From IMG/VR virus record IMGVR_UViG_3300032265_000467, positions 1 through 30,282 of that record: 30,282 nt of DNA; one strand, given 5' to 3'. Positions 18,508 through 26,278 of this stretch are shown here, in pieces. The DNA is from a virus. Made by a program: the position numbers and the translations under genes. The notes under the pieces are model-generated. The model searched no databases. It was not told where the DNA came from and saw only the letters and a list, made by a program, of their open reading frames with translations. Positions within the stretch are counted from its first letter, which is position 1. Each line of letters starts with the position of its first letter.

Positions 18508-20883
<2,376 letters not shown>

Positions 20884-20887
20884 TCAA

Positions 20888-20934
20888 GGGGGCTCCGGCC
20901 CCCATTAACTCCTTAAGTGGAAATGGAAACTTAA
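20888..20934 (+). promoter_or_regulatory. Two hairpins in the leader of the LamG-like gene
   Basis: GGGGGC (20888-20893) pairs with GCCCCC (20898-20903) around TCCG. It is very stable but has no T-run, so it may stabilise the 3' end of the fibre mRNA rather than terminate. TTAAGT (20913-20918) pairs with ACTTAA (20929-20934), with the only purine-rich ribosome-site candidate (GGAAATGGA) in its loop, directly abutting the ATG at 20935. This could tune translation. Confidence 0.5.
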
Positions 20935-21852
20935 ATGTCAACAAACGAAAATTATTTTAAAATCAAAAAGGGCCTTCAATTTGATGATGGTTCTAATCTC
21001 ACTTCTACCAATGTTTTACTAACTGCCAACAGTTCGGGCACCACGGCTACCTTTGCCAGCGTGATCCTAACTCCAGTGGTCTCAAGTGGTGGCGATGCTC
21101 CAACACTATTGGCACATTTTGATACTGATATTACTGATGCCACAGGAACATTTACCTTTACAGCAGAAAATGGTGCGGCAATCAGCACTAGTCATAGTAA
21201 ATTTGGCACAGGCAGTCTACATCTACCTAGTGGTAGTGATCTAGCCATTGGTAACAACAGCAGTTTGGCCTTTGGCACAAGTGATTATACCGTTGAATGC
21301 TGGCTTTATGCCGTTAATTTTGGTGGTGGTGGTAACTTTAGCGTATTTTCTCTAAACTCAGATACTGCTTATGGTAATGCATTATTCAACGTATTGGCCT
21401 TATCTAGTCCAGGTGGCACCAGTAATTTCCTAGTGGCCAATTATCTATATGGATCAAACGTATCAACCAGTAATTATGGATCAGTAAACAATTGGTATCA
21501 CATAGCCATGTGCCGTCAGGGAACTTCTGTTTATGTGGCCTTAAATGGTCAGGTTACTGGTGGCATTACCAATGATAGTAATTTTACTGATATTAATAGT
21601 GCTAGAATTCACACTGACTATTATAGCGAATATGGTTGCGAAATTTATATGAATGAATTCCGTGTTACCAAAGGCACAGCCTTGTATACCAGCTCATATA
21701 CTCCACCAAGCGCACCATTCAGTTATGGCGCTAGTAGTTTACCCGCAGGTGCTCCAGGCAAGTTGATTACCATATCTGGTTCAGGCAGATTGGCCTTTTG
21801 GGATGTGACCAACAGTCGTTGGAGTTATGTTAATGATGGATCGGCCGTATAA
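20935..21852 (+). CDS. Tail fibre protein with LamG/concanavalin-like lectin domain
   Basis: 305 aa. Residues about 55-255 follow the LamG-like jellyroll pattern: PTLLAHFDTD, then GTGSLHLPSGSDLAIGNN, DYTVECWLYA, NWYHIAMCRQGTSVYVALNG and CEIYMNEFRVTKGTALYT. The last element is the usual closing strand with a Phe/Arg. The family binds sugars or other ligands on cell surfaces. The N-terminal NYFKIKKGLQFDDGS matches the pattern in the preceding large fibre (F-K-x-x-x-G-L-Q-F-x-D-G), suggesting both plug into the same acceptor. The C-terminal GKLITISGSGRLAFWDVTNS is common in phage fibre tips. The stop overlaps the next ATG (TAATG). Confidence 0.75.
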   Translation: MSTNENYFKIKKGLQFDDGSNLTSTNVLLTANSSGTTATFASVILTPVVSSGGDAPTLLAHFDTDITDATGTFTFTAENGAAISTSHSKFGTGSLHLPSGSDLAIGNNSSLAFGTSDYTVECWLYAVNFGGGGNFSVFSLNSDTAYGNALFNVLALSSPGGTSNFLVANYLYGSNVSTSNYGSVNNWYHIAMCRQGTSVYVALNGQVTGGITNDSNFTDINSARIHTDYYSEYGCEIYMNEFRVTKGTALYTSSYTPPSAPFSYGASSLPAGAPGKLITISGSGRLAFWDVTNSRWSYVNDGSAV

Positions 21853-22094
21853 TGTTACCTACCACTGAAAATGAGAAAACTAGCCTAGAAGCACATGTTG
21901 ACCTATGTGCTTTAAGATACCAAGATTTAGACACAAGATTGACCAAATTAGAAGCAAAAATCGACGGAATTGACAAGAAAATTGACAATTTTAAGACGGA
22001 AATTGCCTCTATGTTAATCAAAGCTGGCATGACTATACTAGGCGGCATGTTTACTATTATTTTAGGCCTGTTACGCTATTTGGGACATATATGA
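21852..22094 (+). CDS. Holin-like small membrane protein
   Basis: 80 aa. Residues 10-50 form a charged coiled coil (LDTRLTKLEAKIDGIDKKID), then a single membrane segment at about 52-76 (SMLIKAGMTILGGMFTIILG), with a short basic/aromatic tail. A coiled coil plus one membrane span downstream of the tail genes fits phage holin-like or spanin-like proteins that permeabilise the inner membrane. No endolysin gene is recognised next to it, which weakens the lysis reading. It overlaps the next gene by ATGA. Confidence 0.6.
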   Translation: MLPTTENEKTSLEAHVDLCALRYQDLDTRLTKLEAKIDGIDKKIDNFKTEIASMLIKAGMTILGGMFTIILGLLRYLGHI

Positions 22095-22711
22095 ACCCAC
22101 AGGATCTAATCCGTAGGGTAGATGGAACCCATAGTTGTGTTCCACCACATAAACTGTTAAATCTTTGGAATTTGGTAGGTCAGGCTCCTGAGGGTGATAT
22201 TCTAGAAGTTGGCACTTGGCGTGGAGGCACCGCATTAATGTTGGCCGCCAGCGCACAAATCCATAGACCTAAGGCCAAGGTCTATGTCTGCGACACATTT
22301 AAAGGCATTGCCCTAGCAGGTGCTAAGGACAATTTTCACAAAGATGGAGATTTTGGTGGAGACACTAGCAGTCAATTGGTTCGTGATCTATTGGCCAGCC
22401 AAGGTCTAGACAATTGGTCAGTCCATGAAGGTATCTTTCCTAGAGAAACTGGATCAGAACTAGGGAATGCAGAATTTGGTCTAGTGCACGTGGATGTAGA
22501 TGTTTACCAAGGTCATATGGAAATATTTGCTTGGCTAGAAGGACGTTTGGTTCCTGGTGCTAGGATCGTGTTTGATGACTATGCCAGTCCTACCTGTCAA
22601 GGTGCTACTCTAGCAGTTCATGAATATTTTGACCATAATCCCAATTTCAAATTGGTAATCAATGCTAATCCCGCCCACCACACCTGGGCTGAATATAATC
22701 CAAAACTCTAA
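22091..22711 (+). CDS. SAM-dependent methyltransferase, TylF/MycF-like
   Basis: 206 aa. Class I methyltransferase fold: motif I EVGTWRGG (residues 39-46) binds S-adenosylmethionine, followed by VYVCDTFKG (64-72) with the acidic ribose-binding residue. HVDVDVY (133-139) and IVFDDYASP (159-167) match the Asp pairs that bind Mg in TylF/MycF sugar O-methyltransferases. TCQGATLAVHEYF is the usual C-terminal helix. The family methylates sugar hydroxyls, so the likely substrate is a surface or fibre-linked glycan, but this is inference. It is coupled by ATGA to the holin-like gene and ends the fibre transcript block. The start at 22091 leaves room for a cap before motif I. Confidence 0.8.
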   Translation: MNPQDLIRRVDGTHSCVPPHKLLNLWNLVGQAPEGDILEVGTWRGGTALMLAASAQIHRPKAKVYVCDTFKGIALAGAKDNFHKDGDFGGDTSSQLVRDLLASQGLDNWSVHEGIFPRETGSELGNAEFGLVHVDVDVYQGHMEIFAWLEGRLVPGARIVFDDYASPTCQGATLAVHEYFDHNPNFKLVINANPAHHTWAEYNPKL

Positions 22712-22742
22712 ACAATTGATCTAACTAGATCTAAATACTGGC

Positions 22743-23045
22743 ATGAAGAGAAATGCCTTTACAGAAAAACTAGACGCCATCGGCGCTGAATGGATCATAG
22801 ATGTGGAACGAACAATGGAAGTAAAACCTACGGGTCGCAGTAATAAGGGCCGTGGAACAGAACCCTATGAACCCAATCTAACTGGAACTACCATCATTAA
22901 GAAATGGCCCAAAAGCCGAGAATGGTGTAAGGACTGTAATCAATTGGTTGAAAATAAAACACAACAGATTAAGATTACAGATCAAGGACAGGTCATTAAA
23001 TGCTATTGTGGTAAGAAATTCGCTCAAGATAGCCAGAAAACTTGA
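22743..23045 (+). CDS. Small zinc-ribbon-like protein, unknown
   Basis: 100 aa. C62-x2-C65 and C87-x-C89 (WCKDCNQ and KCYCGKKF) form a plausible zinc ribbon in the C-terminal half; the C-x-C second knuckle is unusual. The N-terminal half is charged and basic (GRSNKGRG), suggesting nucleic-acid contact. There is no ribosome binding site: TAAATAC ends four bases before the ATG, so the message may be leaderless. A gene-free structured region follows. Function unknown. Confidence 0.6.
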   Translation: MKRNAFTEKLDAIGAEWIIDVERTMEVKPTGRSNKGRGTEPYEPNLTGTTIIKKWPKSREWCKDCNQLVENKTQQIKITDQGQVIKCYCGKKFAQDSQKT

Positions 23046-23070
23046 CCTCTTTTTAAAATTATGTTTAAAT
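23042..23070 (+). promoter_or_regulatory. Possible promoter for first candidate ncRNA
   Basis: TTGACC (23042-23047), 17-base spacer, TTAAAT (23065-23070). The -35 matches five of six consensus bases, the -10 only four. It overlaps the stop codon of the zinc-ribbon gene and precedes structured RNA that ends in a strong terminator. Confidence 0.35.
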
Positions 23071-23076
23071 ATATTC

Positions 23077-23223
23077 ATAGACAAAAATCTCCTTGATTTA
23101 AATCTATACTGTATTTGGTCACACTCCGCAATGGGGTTGTGCTTCTCAAAGCCATAAGAACTTAGTCATTTTTATAAATCCAAATACAGTTTGAGCCCAC
23201 TATCTACAGTGGGCTCTTTTTTT
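23077..23223 (+). ncRNA. Candidate structured noncoding RNA 1
   Basis: No reading frame with coding character is visible. CTGTATTTGG (23109-23118) and CCAAATACAG (23180-23189) are exact 10-base complements enclosing 61 bases. Inside, CACA/TGTG plus CTCC/GGGG form an imperfect hairpin around GCAAT (23120-23141), and GCTT/AAGC form another small loop. The unit ends in the terminator at 23193-23223. It is too irregular for a tRNA (no T-loop or acceptor of seven pairs plus CCA). Identity unknown; it could also be a long 3' untranslated region. Confidence 0.45.
23193..23223 (+). terminator. Strong rho-independent terminator
   Basis: GAGCCCACT (23193-23201) pairs perfectly with AGTGGGCTC (23208-23216) around ATCTAC, followed by seven T. 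This is the clearest terminator in the genome. It closes the fibre/methyltransferase/zinc-ribbon transcript or candidate ncRNA 1. Confidence 0.92.
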
Positions 23224-23237
23224 GGCTATAAATTCTG

Positions 23238-23269
23238 TTTACAACATGAAAGGATTCGTCTATTATAAA
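23238..23269 (+). promoter_or_regulatory. Sigma70-like promoter for candidate ncRNA 2
   Basis: TTTACA (23238-23243), 17-base spacer, TATTAT (23261-23266); each hexamer matches five of six consensus bases. TATAAATA (23264-23271) overlaps the -10, the same word found at 24075 and 29462. It starts 14 bases after the strong terminator, as an independent transcription unit would. Confidence 0.6.
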
Positions 23270-23272
23270 TAT

Positions 23273-23575
23273 ATGCGACTAAGGCAACTCCATCATGGCA
23301 CAAGTAAATTTCTCTAATTCCGTCTCAAAAGCAATCAGTTCATAAACGAGGGGTAATCCTGATTGGCGCTGTAATTCTACTGTAAGTATTCTTGGATAAA
23401 GTAGATAGCGTGTATGCCCTGTGTAGCCAGCAATGGTTGGAAGTAAGATATAGTCAAACCTCTTCCGGAAAACACACCAAGGACGACCCCCAGAGAGATC
23501 TGGGACTTATCCATAAGTGATATTAGAAGTCGTGGGCAAATGTAGTGAGTAGATATAAAGTCTTAGGGCTTTTTT
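23273..23575 (+). ncRNA. Candidate structured RNA 2 with group I intron-like S element
   Basis: About 300 bases without a convincing gene, running from the promoter to a poly-T hairpin. AAGATATAGTC at 23445-23455, followed by AAACCTCTTCC, matches the conserved S (3' P7) element of group I introns and the ACCTCTCC that follows it in the Tetrahymena intron. A GACTA (23277-23281), complementary to TAGTC, is the only candidate P7 partner upstream. Other stems: CAATCAG/CTGATTG, TCTAC/GTAGA within GCGCT/AGCGT, TGGC/GCCA, CCCAGA-GAGA-TCTGGG with a GNRA loop (23489-23504), ACTTAT-CC-ATAAGT (23505-23518) and ACGAC/GTCGT closing both. Canonical P and Q elements were not found, so an intact group I intron is not shown. 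Confidence 0.45.
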
Positions 23576-23610
23576 AATTTACGGAAACTACATTTGCCCT
23601 CTCACGACTT
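23527..23610. repeat. 20-bp interrupted inverted repeat with 40-base loop
   Basis: AAGTCGTG (23527-23534) and GGCAAATGTAGT (23535-23546) are exact complements of CACGACTT (23603-23610) and ACTACATTTGCC (23587-23598), with only a CTCT bulge on the right arm. The left arm shares GTCGT with the ACGAC/GTCGT stem of the preceding structure, so the two folds exclude each other. Confidence 0.8.
23557..23575 (+). terminator. Weak intrinsic terminator in the loop of the inverted repeat
   Basis: AAAGTC (23557-23562) pairs with GGCTTT (23567-23572) around TTAG, and the T-run extends to 23575. Six pairs including a wobble, so weak by itself. It lies in the 40-base loop of the larger inverted repeat. Confidence 0.5.
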
Positions 23611-23671
23611 TCCATAATATTTCTTTTGAATATGTCTCATAGATATATTAAATGACTGATTCATATTAAAC

Positions 23672-23706
23672 AAATAACATGTAGCGAAGCGGAATGTTAT
23701 TTTTTA
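23672..23706 (+). terminator. Intrinsic terminator before accessory operon
   Basis: AAATAACAT (23672-23680) pairs with ATGTTATTT (23694-23702) around an inner GC-GAA-GC loop, with six T from 23700. It separates the structured RNA region from the accessory genes. The arms are A/T-rich and nearly symmetric, so it may work on both strands. Confidence 0.65.
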
Positions 23707-23714
23707 ATTGAATA

Positions 23715-23752
23715 AGGTCTTGTTAAAGACCTCATTACTTAAAATTAAGGAG
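23715..23752 (+). promoter_or_regulatory. Leader hairpin and ribosome binding site of first accessory gene
   Basis: AGGTCTT (23715-23721) pairs perfectly with AAGACCT (23726-23732) around GTTA. It is followed by AAGGAG (23747-23752), six bases before the ATG at 23759, one of the best ribosome sites in the genome. The hairpin may protect the 5' end of the message. Confidence 0.55.
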
Positions 23753-23758
23753 AAGTAG

Positions 23759-24067
23759 ATGAAAACAAGTATCGCAAAGAAAATAGACTATATCTCAGTA
23801 AATGCTGAATATCTAACAGAAAGTCGTGTATGGAAATTGATAGATGATATCTTTCAAACGCCCCAGGATCTCATAGACACAGTGGATTTCTTTATCTTGA
23901 ATCTCAATAAGAATCATAGTGTAAGTGGTAAGGACTTTAATCAATTAATAGAAATTAGCCAATGGGTTAGTGAACACAGAATTGTTACTTATAAACAAAA
24001 GAGATTAGTAGGTTTAGTTGTAGCACAGTATTGGTCTGATTTAACCCCATTTGATATACTGATATAA
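23759..24067 (+). CDS. Hypothetical protein, first gene of accessory operon
   Basis: 102 aa, helical and slightly acidic, no membrane segment and no recognised domain. Segments such as VWKLIDDIFQTPQDLIDTVD and IVTYKQKRLVGLVVAQYW suggest a compact alpha bundle. AAGGAG six bases upstream and a stable leader hairpin imply strong expression. Its end carries the -35 of a promoter for the next gene. Confidence 0.6.
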   Translation: MKTSIAKKIDYISVNAEYLTESRVWKLIDDIFQTPQDLIDTVDFFILNLNKNHSVSGKDFNQLIEISQWVSEHRIVTYKQKRLVGLVVAQYWSDLTPFDILI

Positions 24068-24082
24068 AGTATGTTATAAATA
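24051..24082 (+). promoter_or_regulatory. Promoter for a probably leaderless message
   Basis: TTGATA (24051-24056), 18-base spacer, TATAAA (24075-24080) within TATAAATAC. The -10 occupies positions -12 to -7 relative to the A of the ATG at 24087, so transcription would start at or next to the start codon. No ribosome binding site is present. Confidence 0.6.
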
Positions 24083-24086
24083 CTAG

Positions 24087-24272
24087 ATGACAAAGAGAAC
24101 TTCTACGGATTGGTCTTATATTGATTGGTTAATAGAACATCCCTTTGAACAAGTATTGGATCAACTACGTTGGAGCGAAGAGATAAGACTTAGACATCTA
24201 CATCGTGAATCAGTAAAACGTAAGATTGAATCCATTAAGTCAGTGAATAAAAGGATTAATAGATATGAGTAA
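24087..24272 (+). CDS. Small basic hypothetical protein
   Basis: 61 aa, aromatic N terminus (STDWSYIDWLIEHPFEQVLD) and a very basic C-terminal helix (RLRHLHRESVKRKIES), compatible with nucleic-acid binding. It lacks a ribosome site but has a well-placed -10 box, so a leaderless mRNA is inferred. It overlaps the start of the HNH-like gene by eight bases. No family recognised. Confidence 0.55.
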   Translation: MTKRTSTDWSYIDWLIEHPFEQVLDQLRWSEEIRLRHLHRESVKRKIESIKSVNKRINRYE

Positions 24273-24687
24273 GAGTCGTCACCCATGGTATCACAAATGG
24301 CGTAATTGGATTGATTACACCTCCAACCCTAATATTGCCACCTATCGCAGTCAAGGTGCTCTAGGCATCAAGGTCGCAAGATATTGGCATGATTTTAATA
24401 CCTTTGTAGAAGATATAGAATGCCTACCTCGAACACCAGGTTGTGATCAATTAACTAGAATTGATCCCTCAAAGGACTATCGCAGAGGTAATATCTGTTG
24501 GGACACACGCAAAGGTTATGCCAATCGCAGAACTGACTGTGTGTATATTCAACATCAAGGTCAACGTATGAATGTAGCACAATGGATTGATCATTTAGGC
24601 ATGAGTCCCAGCACAGTTTATCAAAGACTAGGTCGTGGATGGACACATCTAGAAGCCCTAGAACTTAAACCAAGGAAGACCCCATGA
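24265..24687 (+). CDS. HNH-like homing endonuclease-type protein
   Basis: 140 aa. The layout matches a widespread phage family: an N-terminal W-x-x-W motif with NPN/YRSQGALGIKVARYWHDF, then LTRIDPSKDYRRGNICWDT (compare S-x-D-R-I-D-N-x-x-x-Y-x-P-x-N-C-R-W-A-T), then a C-terminal DNA-binding part MNVAQWIDHLGMSPSTVYQR and LGRGWTHLEAL, the common Gly-Trp-x-x-x-E-A-L ending. These proteins nick or cut DNA and often behave as mobile homing genes. The catalytic His cannot be fixed by eye. AAGGA precedes the ATG; ATGA overlap with the next gene. Confidence 0.65.
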   Translation: MSKSRHPWYHKWRNWIDYTSNPNIATYRSQGALGIKVARYWHDFNTFVEDIECLPRTPGCDQLTRIDPSKDYRRGNICWDTRKGYANRRTDCVYIQHQGQRMNVAQWIDHLGMSPSTVYQRLGRGWTHLEALELKPRKTP

Positions 24688-25112
24688 CAGGCAAAAGAAT
24701 AGGTGGACCTCCAGGACCTAAACCCAATGCTTGGACCTATCCAGGTGATCGAGCACGTAGTCTAAAACACAGAGCCTACAGTCGTGCCCGAGCACAAGAA
24801 CATTTTAGAGGTCAAGAATGGACCATTACTCCTGAACAATGGCAGGATGAAATTTGGCCAGAACATCTTTGGCATCGCCGAGGTCGTCAACCAGAAGACT
24901 TATGTATGCACAGGCTTGATATAGATAAACCTTGGGCAGTGGGTAATGTGGCCATTATGACACGCCGAGCACATCTAGTGCTTATAGTTCGATCATGGGT
25001 TGACCTAAGAGAAATAGAACCCGGAGTGCTTGACCTTTCAGGGCAGAACCTGTTAGAATATACACATCGTAGAAAGACCTTGGACAAATTTAAGGGCAAG
25101 TATAAAAAATGA
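24684..25112 (+). CDS. HNH-like / recombination-directionality unknown, phage-conserved pattern
   Basis: 142 aa. The pattern AYSRARAQEHFRGQEWTITP, then EQWQDEIWPEHLWHRRGRQP, then MHRLDIDKPWAVGNVAIMTR and RRAHL is one seen in small phage proteins distantly related to HNH nucleases: an R-x-D near PW-x-x-x-N-V, then a His. The N terminus is Gly/Pro-rich and the C terminus basic, fitting DNA contact. It overlaps both neighbours by ATGA, so the pair with the preceding gene is probably one functional unit. The nuclease role is an inference; nothing supports recombination directionality specifically. Confidence 0.5.
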   Translation: MTGKRIGGPPGPKPNAWTYPGDRARSLKHRAYSRARAQEHFRGQEWTITPEQWQDEIWPEHLWHRRGRQPEDLCMHRLDIDKPWAVGNVAIMTRRAHLVLIVRSWVDLREIEPGVLDLSGQNLLEYTHRRKTLDKFKGKYKK

Positions 25113-25486
25113 CACATACTATTCGTTTGATCAAAGACCATAGAGAAATACTGTTAGAAACTCTAGCACAAAGCATGGAGATCAAAGAAACCAAATTGCG
25201 TAATCCAGACAGTCTAAGAATCATGGAACGGCAGTATTATGATGCCGCCCTAAAGATTTTTAATGGATCTATTGACTGTGGTCGCCCAGGTGTTAAAATG
25301 GCCAAGGATAATCTATTTGCTTGGATCATAGATCAGATTCGACACTCAGGTCGACTCTATGATCATGAATTGGGCAAATTTGCTATAGATATCTGTAGAG
25401 CGGCCGCATCAGGTGAACATGAATATCAACAGTTTCATAACCCATTACCCCGCCTATTTGATTTAGAGCAAGTAAATACCCAATGA
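25109..25486 (+). CDS. Hypothetical protein
   Basis: 125 aa, alpha-helical with a charged N terminus (MTHTIRLIKDHREILLETLA) and a central DNLFAWIIDQIRHSGRLYDH segment. No membrane segment, cysteine pair or known motif stands out. It lacks a clear ribosome site and is coupled by ATGA overlap to the upstream HNH-like gene and to the downstream coiled-coil gene. Confidence 0.55.
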   Translation: MTHTIRLIKDHREILLETLAQSMEIKETKLRNPDSLRIMERQYYDAALKIFNGSIDCGRPGVKMAKDNLFAWIIDQIRHSGRLYDHELGKFAIDICRAAASGEHEYQQFHNPLPRLFDLEQVNTQ

Positions 25487-25701
25487 AATACCTAAATTCA
25501 GAGTTTGATCCATTAGAACGACTGGAACAGACTATTACAGCCACTAACAACAACACAGCCAGTATACAGAATGTTGTTAATGCCTGTAATCAAATGAATC
25601 AAAATATTGGCTACCTAGTTGAACAGGTTAATTCCCTAAGCACCTTGGTTGCCCAACAACAAGCAAGAATTTATCAACTGGAGAATAAACAATGCCAATA
25701 A
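25483..25701 (+). CDS. Small coiled-coil protein
   Basis: 72 aa, Asn/Gln-rich heptad pattern from about residue 25 to the end (NIGYLVEQVNSLSTLVAQQQ), likely a homo-oligomeric coiled coil. Function unknown. It overlaps the previous gene by ATGA, and the next small gene starts inside its last codons. Confidence 0.55.
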   Translation: MKYLNSEFDPLERLEQTITATNNNTASIQNVVNACNQMNQNIGYLVEQVNSLSTLVAQQQARIYQLENKQCQ

Positions 25702-25835
25702 TGAAAGTAAAAGGCGGATATCAATGGGGCAACCACGGCAAGGTATATCCTACTCGCGCACAGGCCGCTAAACAGGCCGCCGCGGCACATGCCAATGGTT
25801 ATAAAGAGCCAATGAAAAAGGATATGAAGAAATGA
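25692..25835 (+). CDS. Small basic conserved-pattern phage protein, 47 aa
   Basis: A 47-codon gene between 25483-25701 and the Dps-like gene, overlapping both (ATGA at its 3' end). The product reads MPIMKVKGGYQWGNHGKVYP then TRAQAAKQAAAAHANGYKEP and a Lys-rich tail. The pattern G-K-x-Y-x-T-R-A-x-A ... A-x-x-x-G-Y-K-E recurs in small phage proteins of unknown role. Tight packing and the ATGA coupling argue that it is real. It could bind DNA through its basic residues. Confidence 0.6.
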   Translation: MPIMKVKGGYQWGNHGKVYPTRAQAAKQAAAAHANGYKEPMKKDMKK

Positions 25836-26278
25836 AAACAGTAGACTCACTTAAAAAACTATTCGCGGATAACTTCGCGGCCTATGTGCTAGCACATGGA
25901 TATCACCAGACAGTAGAAGGCGATGATTTCTATGAATATCACAAGTTGTTTCAAAAGATCTATGAATACCTACAGGATAACATTGATAGCCTAGGCGAAT
26001 TGATCCGTCAGTTAGATGACATTCCTCCATTCAGCTTATCTAGAATTAGTGAACTGTCAGATGTCAAAGATGTTCAAGAAGCCCCTGATACACTGACCAA
26101 AGTTCTTGATCTAGATTCAGCACTCTACATGTTGATTGAACAGGCCAGCACAGTCTTTGAAGACAGCAACGCAGACAAGGAATATGGAGTCAATAATTTT
26201 GTTGGTGGTTATATACAGGATCTAAATAAATTCTGCTGGTTCTTAAAGGCCAGTTCAGTGATGTCAAAGGATCTTTAA
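25832..26278 (+). CDS. Dps/ferritin-like protein
   Basis: 148 aa, close to the usual Dps length. The Dps iron-site pattern is present: AHGYHQTVEGDDFYEYH gives His25 and His37, equal to the two ferroxidase His residues (H51 and H63 of E. coli Dps). NIDSLGELIRQL gives Asp52 and Glu56, equal to D78 and E82. The position equal to Asp67 is Gln41, a substitution. Family members form dodecamers that oxidise and store iron and may coat DNA, protecting it from oxidants. No basic N-terminal tail is present, so DNA binding may be weak. It is coupled to both neighbours by overlap. A phage copy may protect infected cells or virion DNA; that is inference. Confidence 0.8.
   Translation: MKTVDSLKKLFADNFAAYVLAHGYHQTVEGDDFYEYHKLFQKIYEYLQDNIDSLGELIRQLDDIPPFSLSRISELSDVKDVQEAPDTLTKVLDLDSALYMLIEQASTVFEDSNADKEYGVNNFVGGYIQDLNKFCWFLKASSVMSKDL

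Noticed and set aside
23109-23189. tRNA-like reading of the 81-base stem-closed segment
   Set aside because: The closing stem is 10 pairs, and no T-arm consensus, anticodon arm or CCA position can be placed.
23077-23575. tmRNA, RNase P RNA or other housekeeping RNA
   Set aside because: None of the invariant blocks of these RNAs (such as GAGGAAAGTCC or the tRNA-like tmRNA end) are present.
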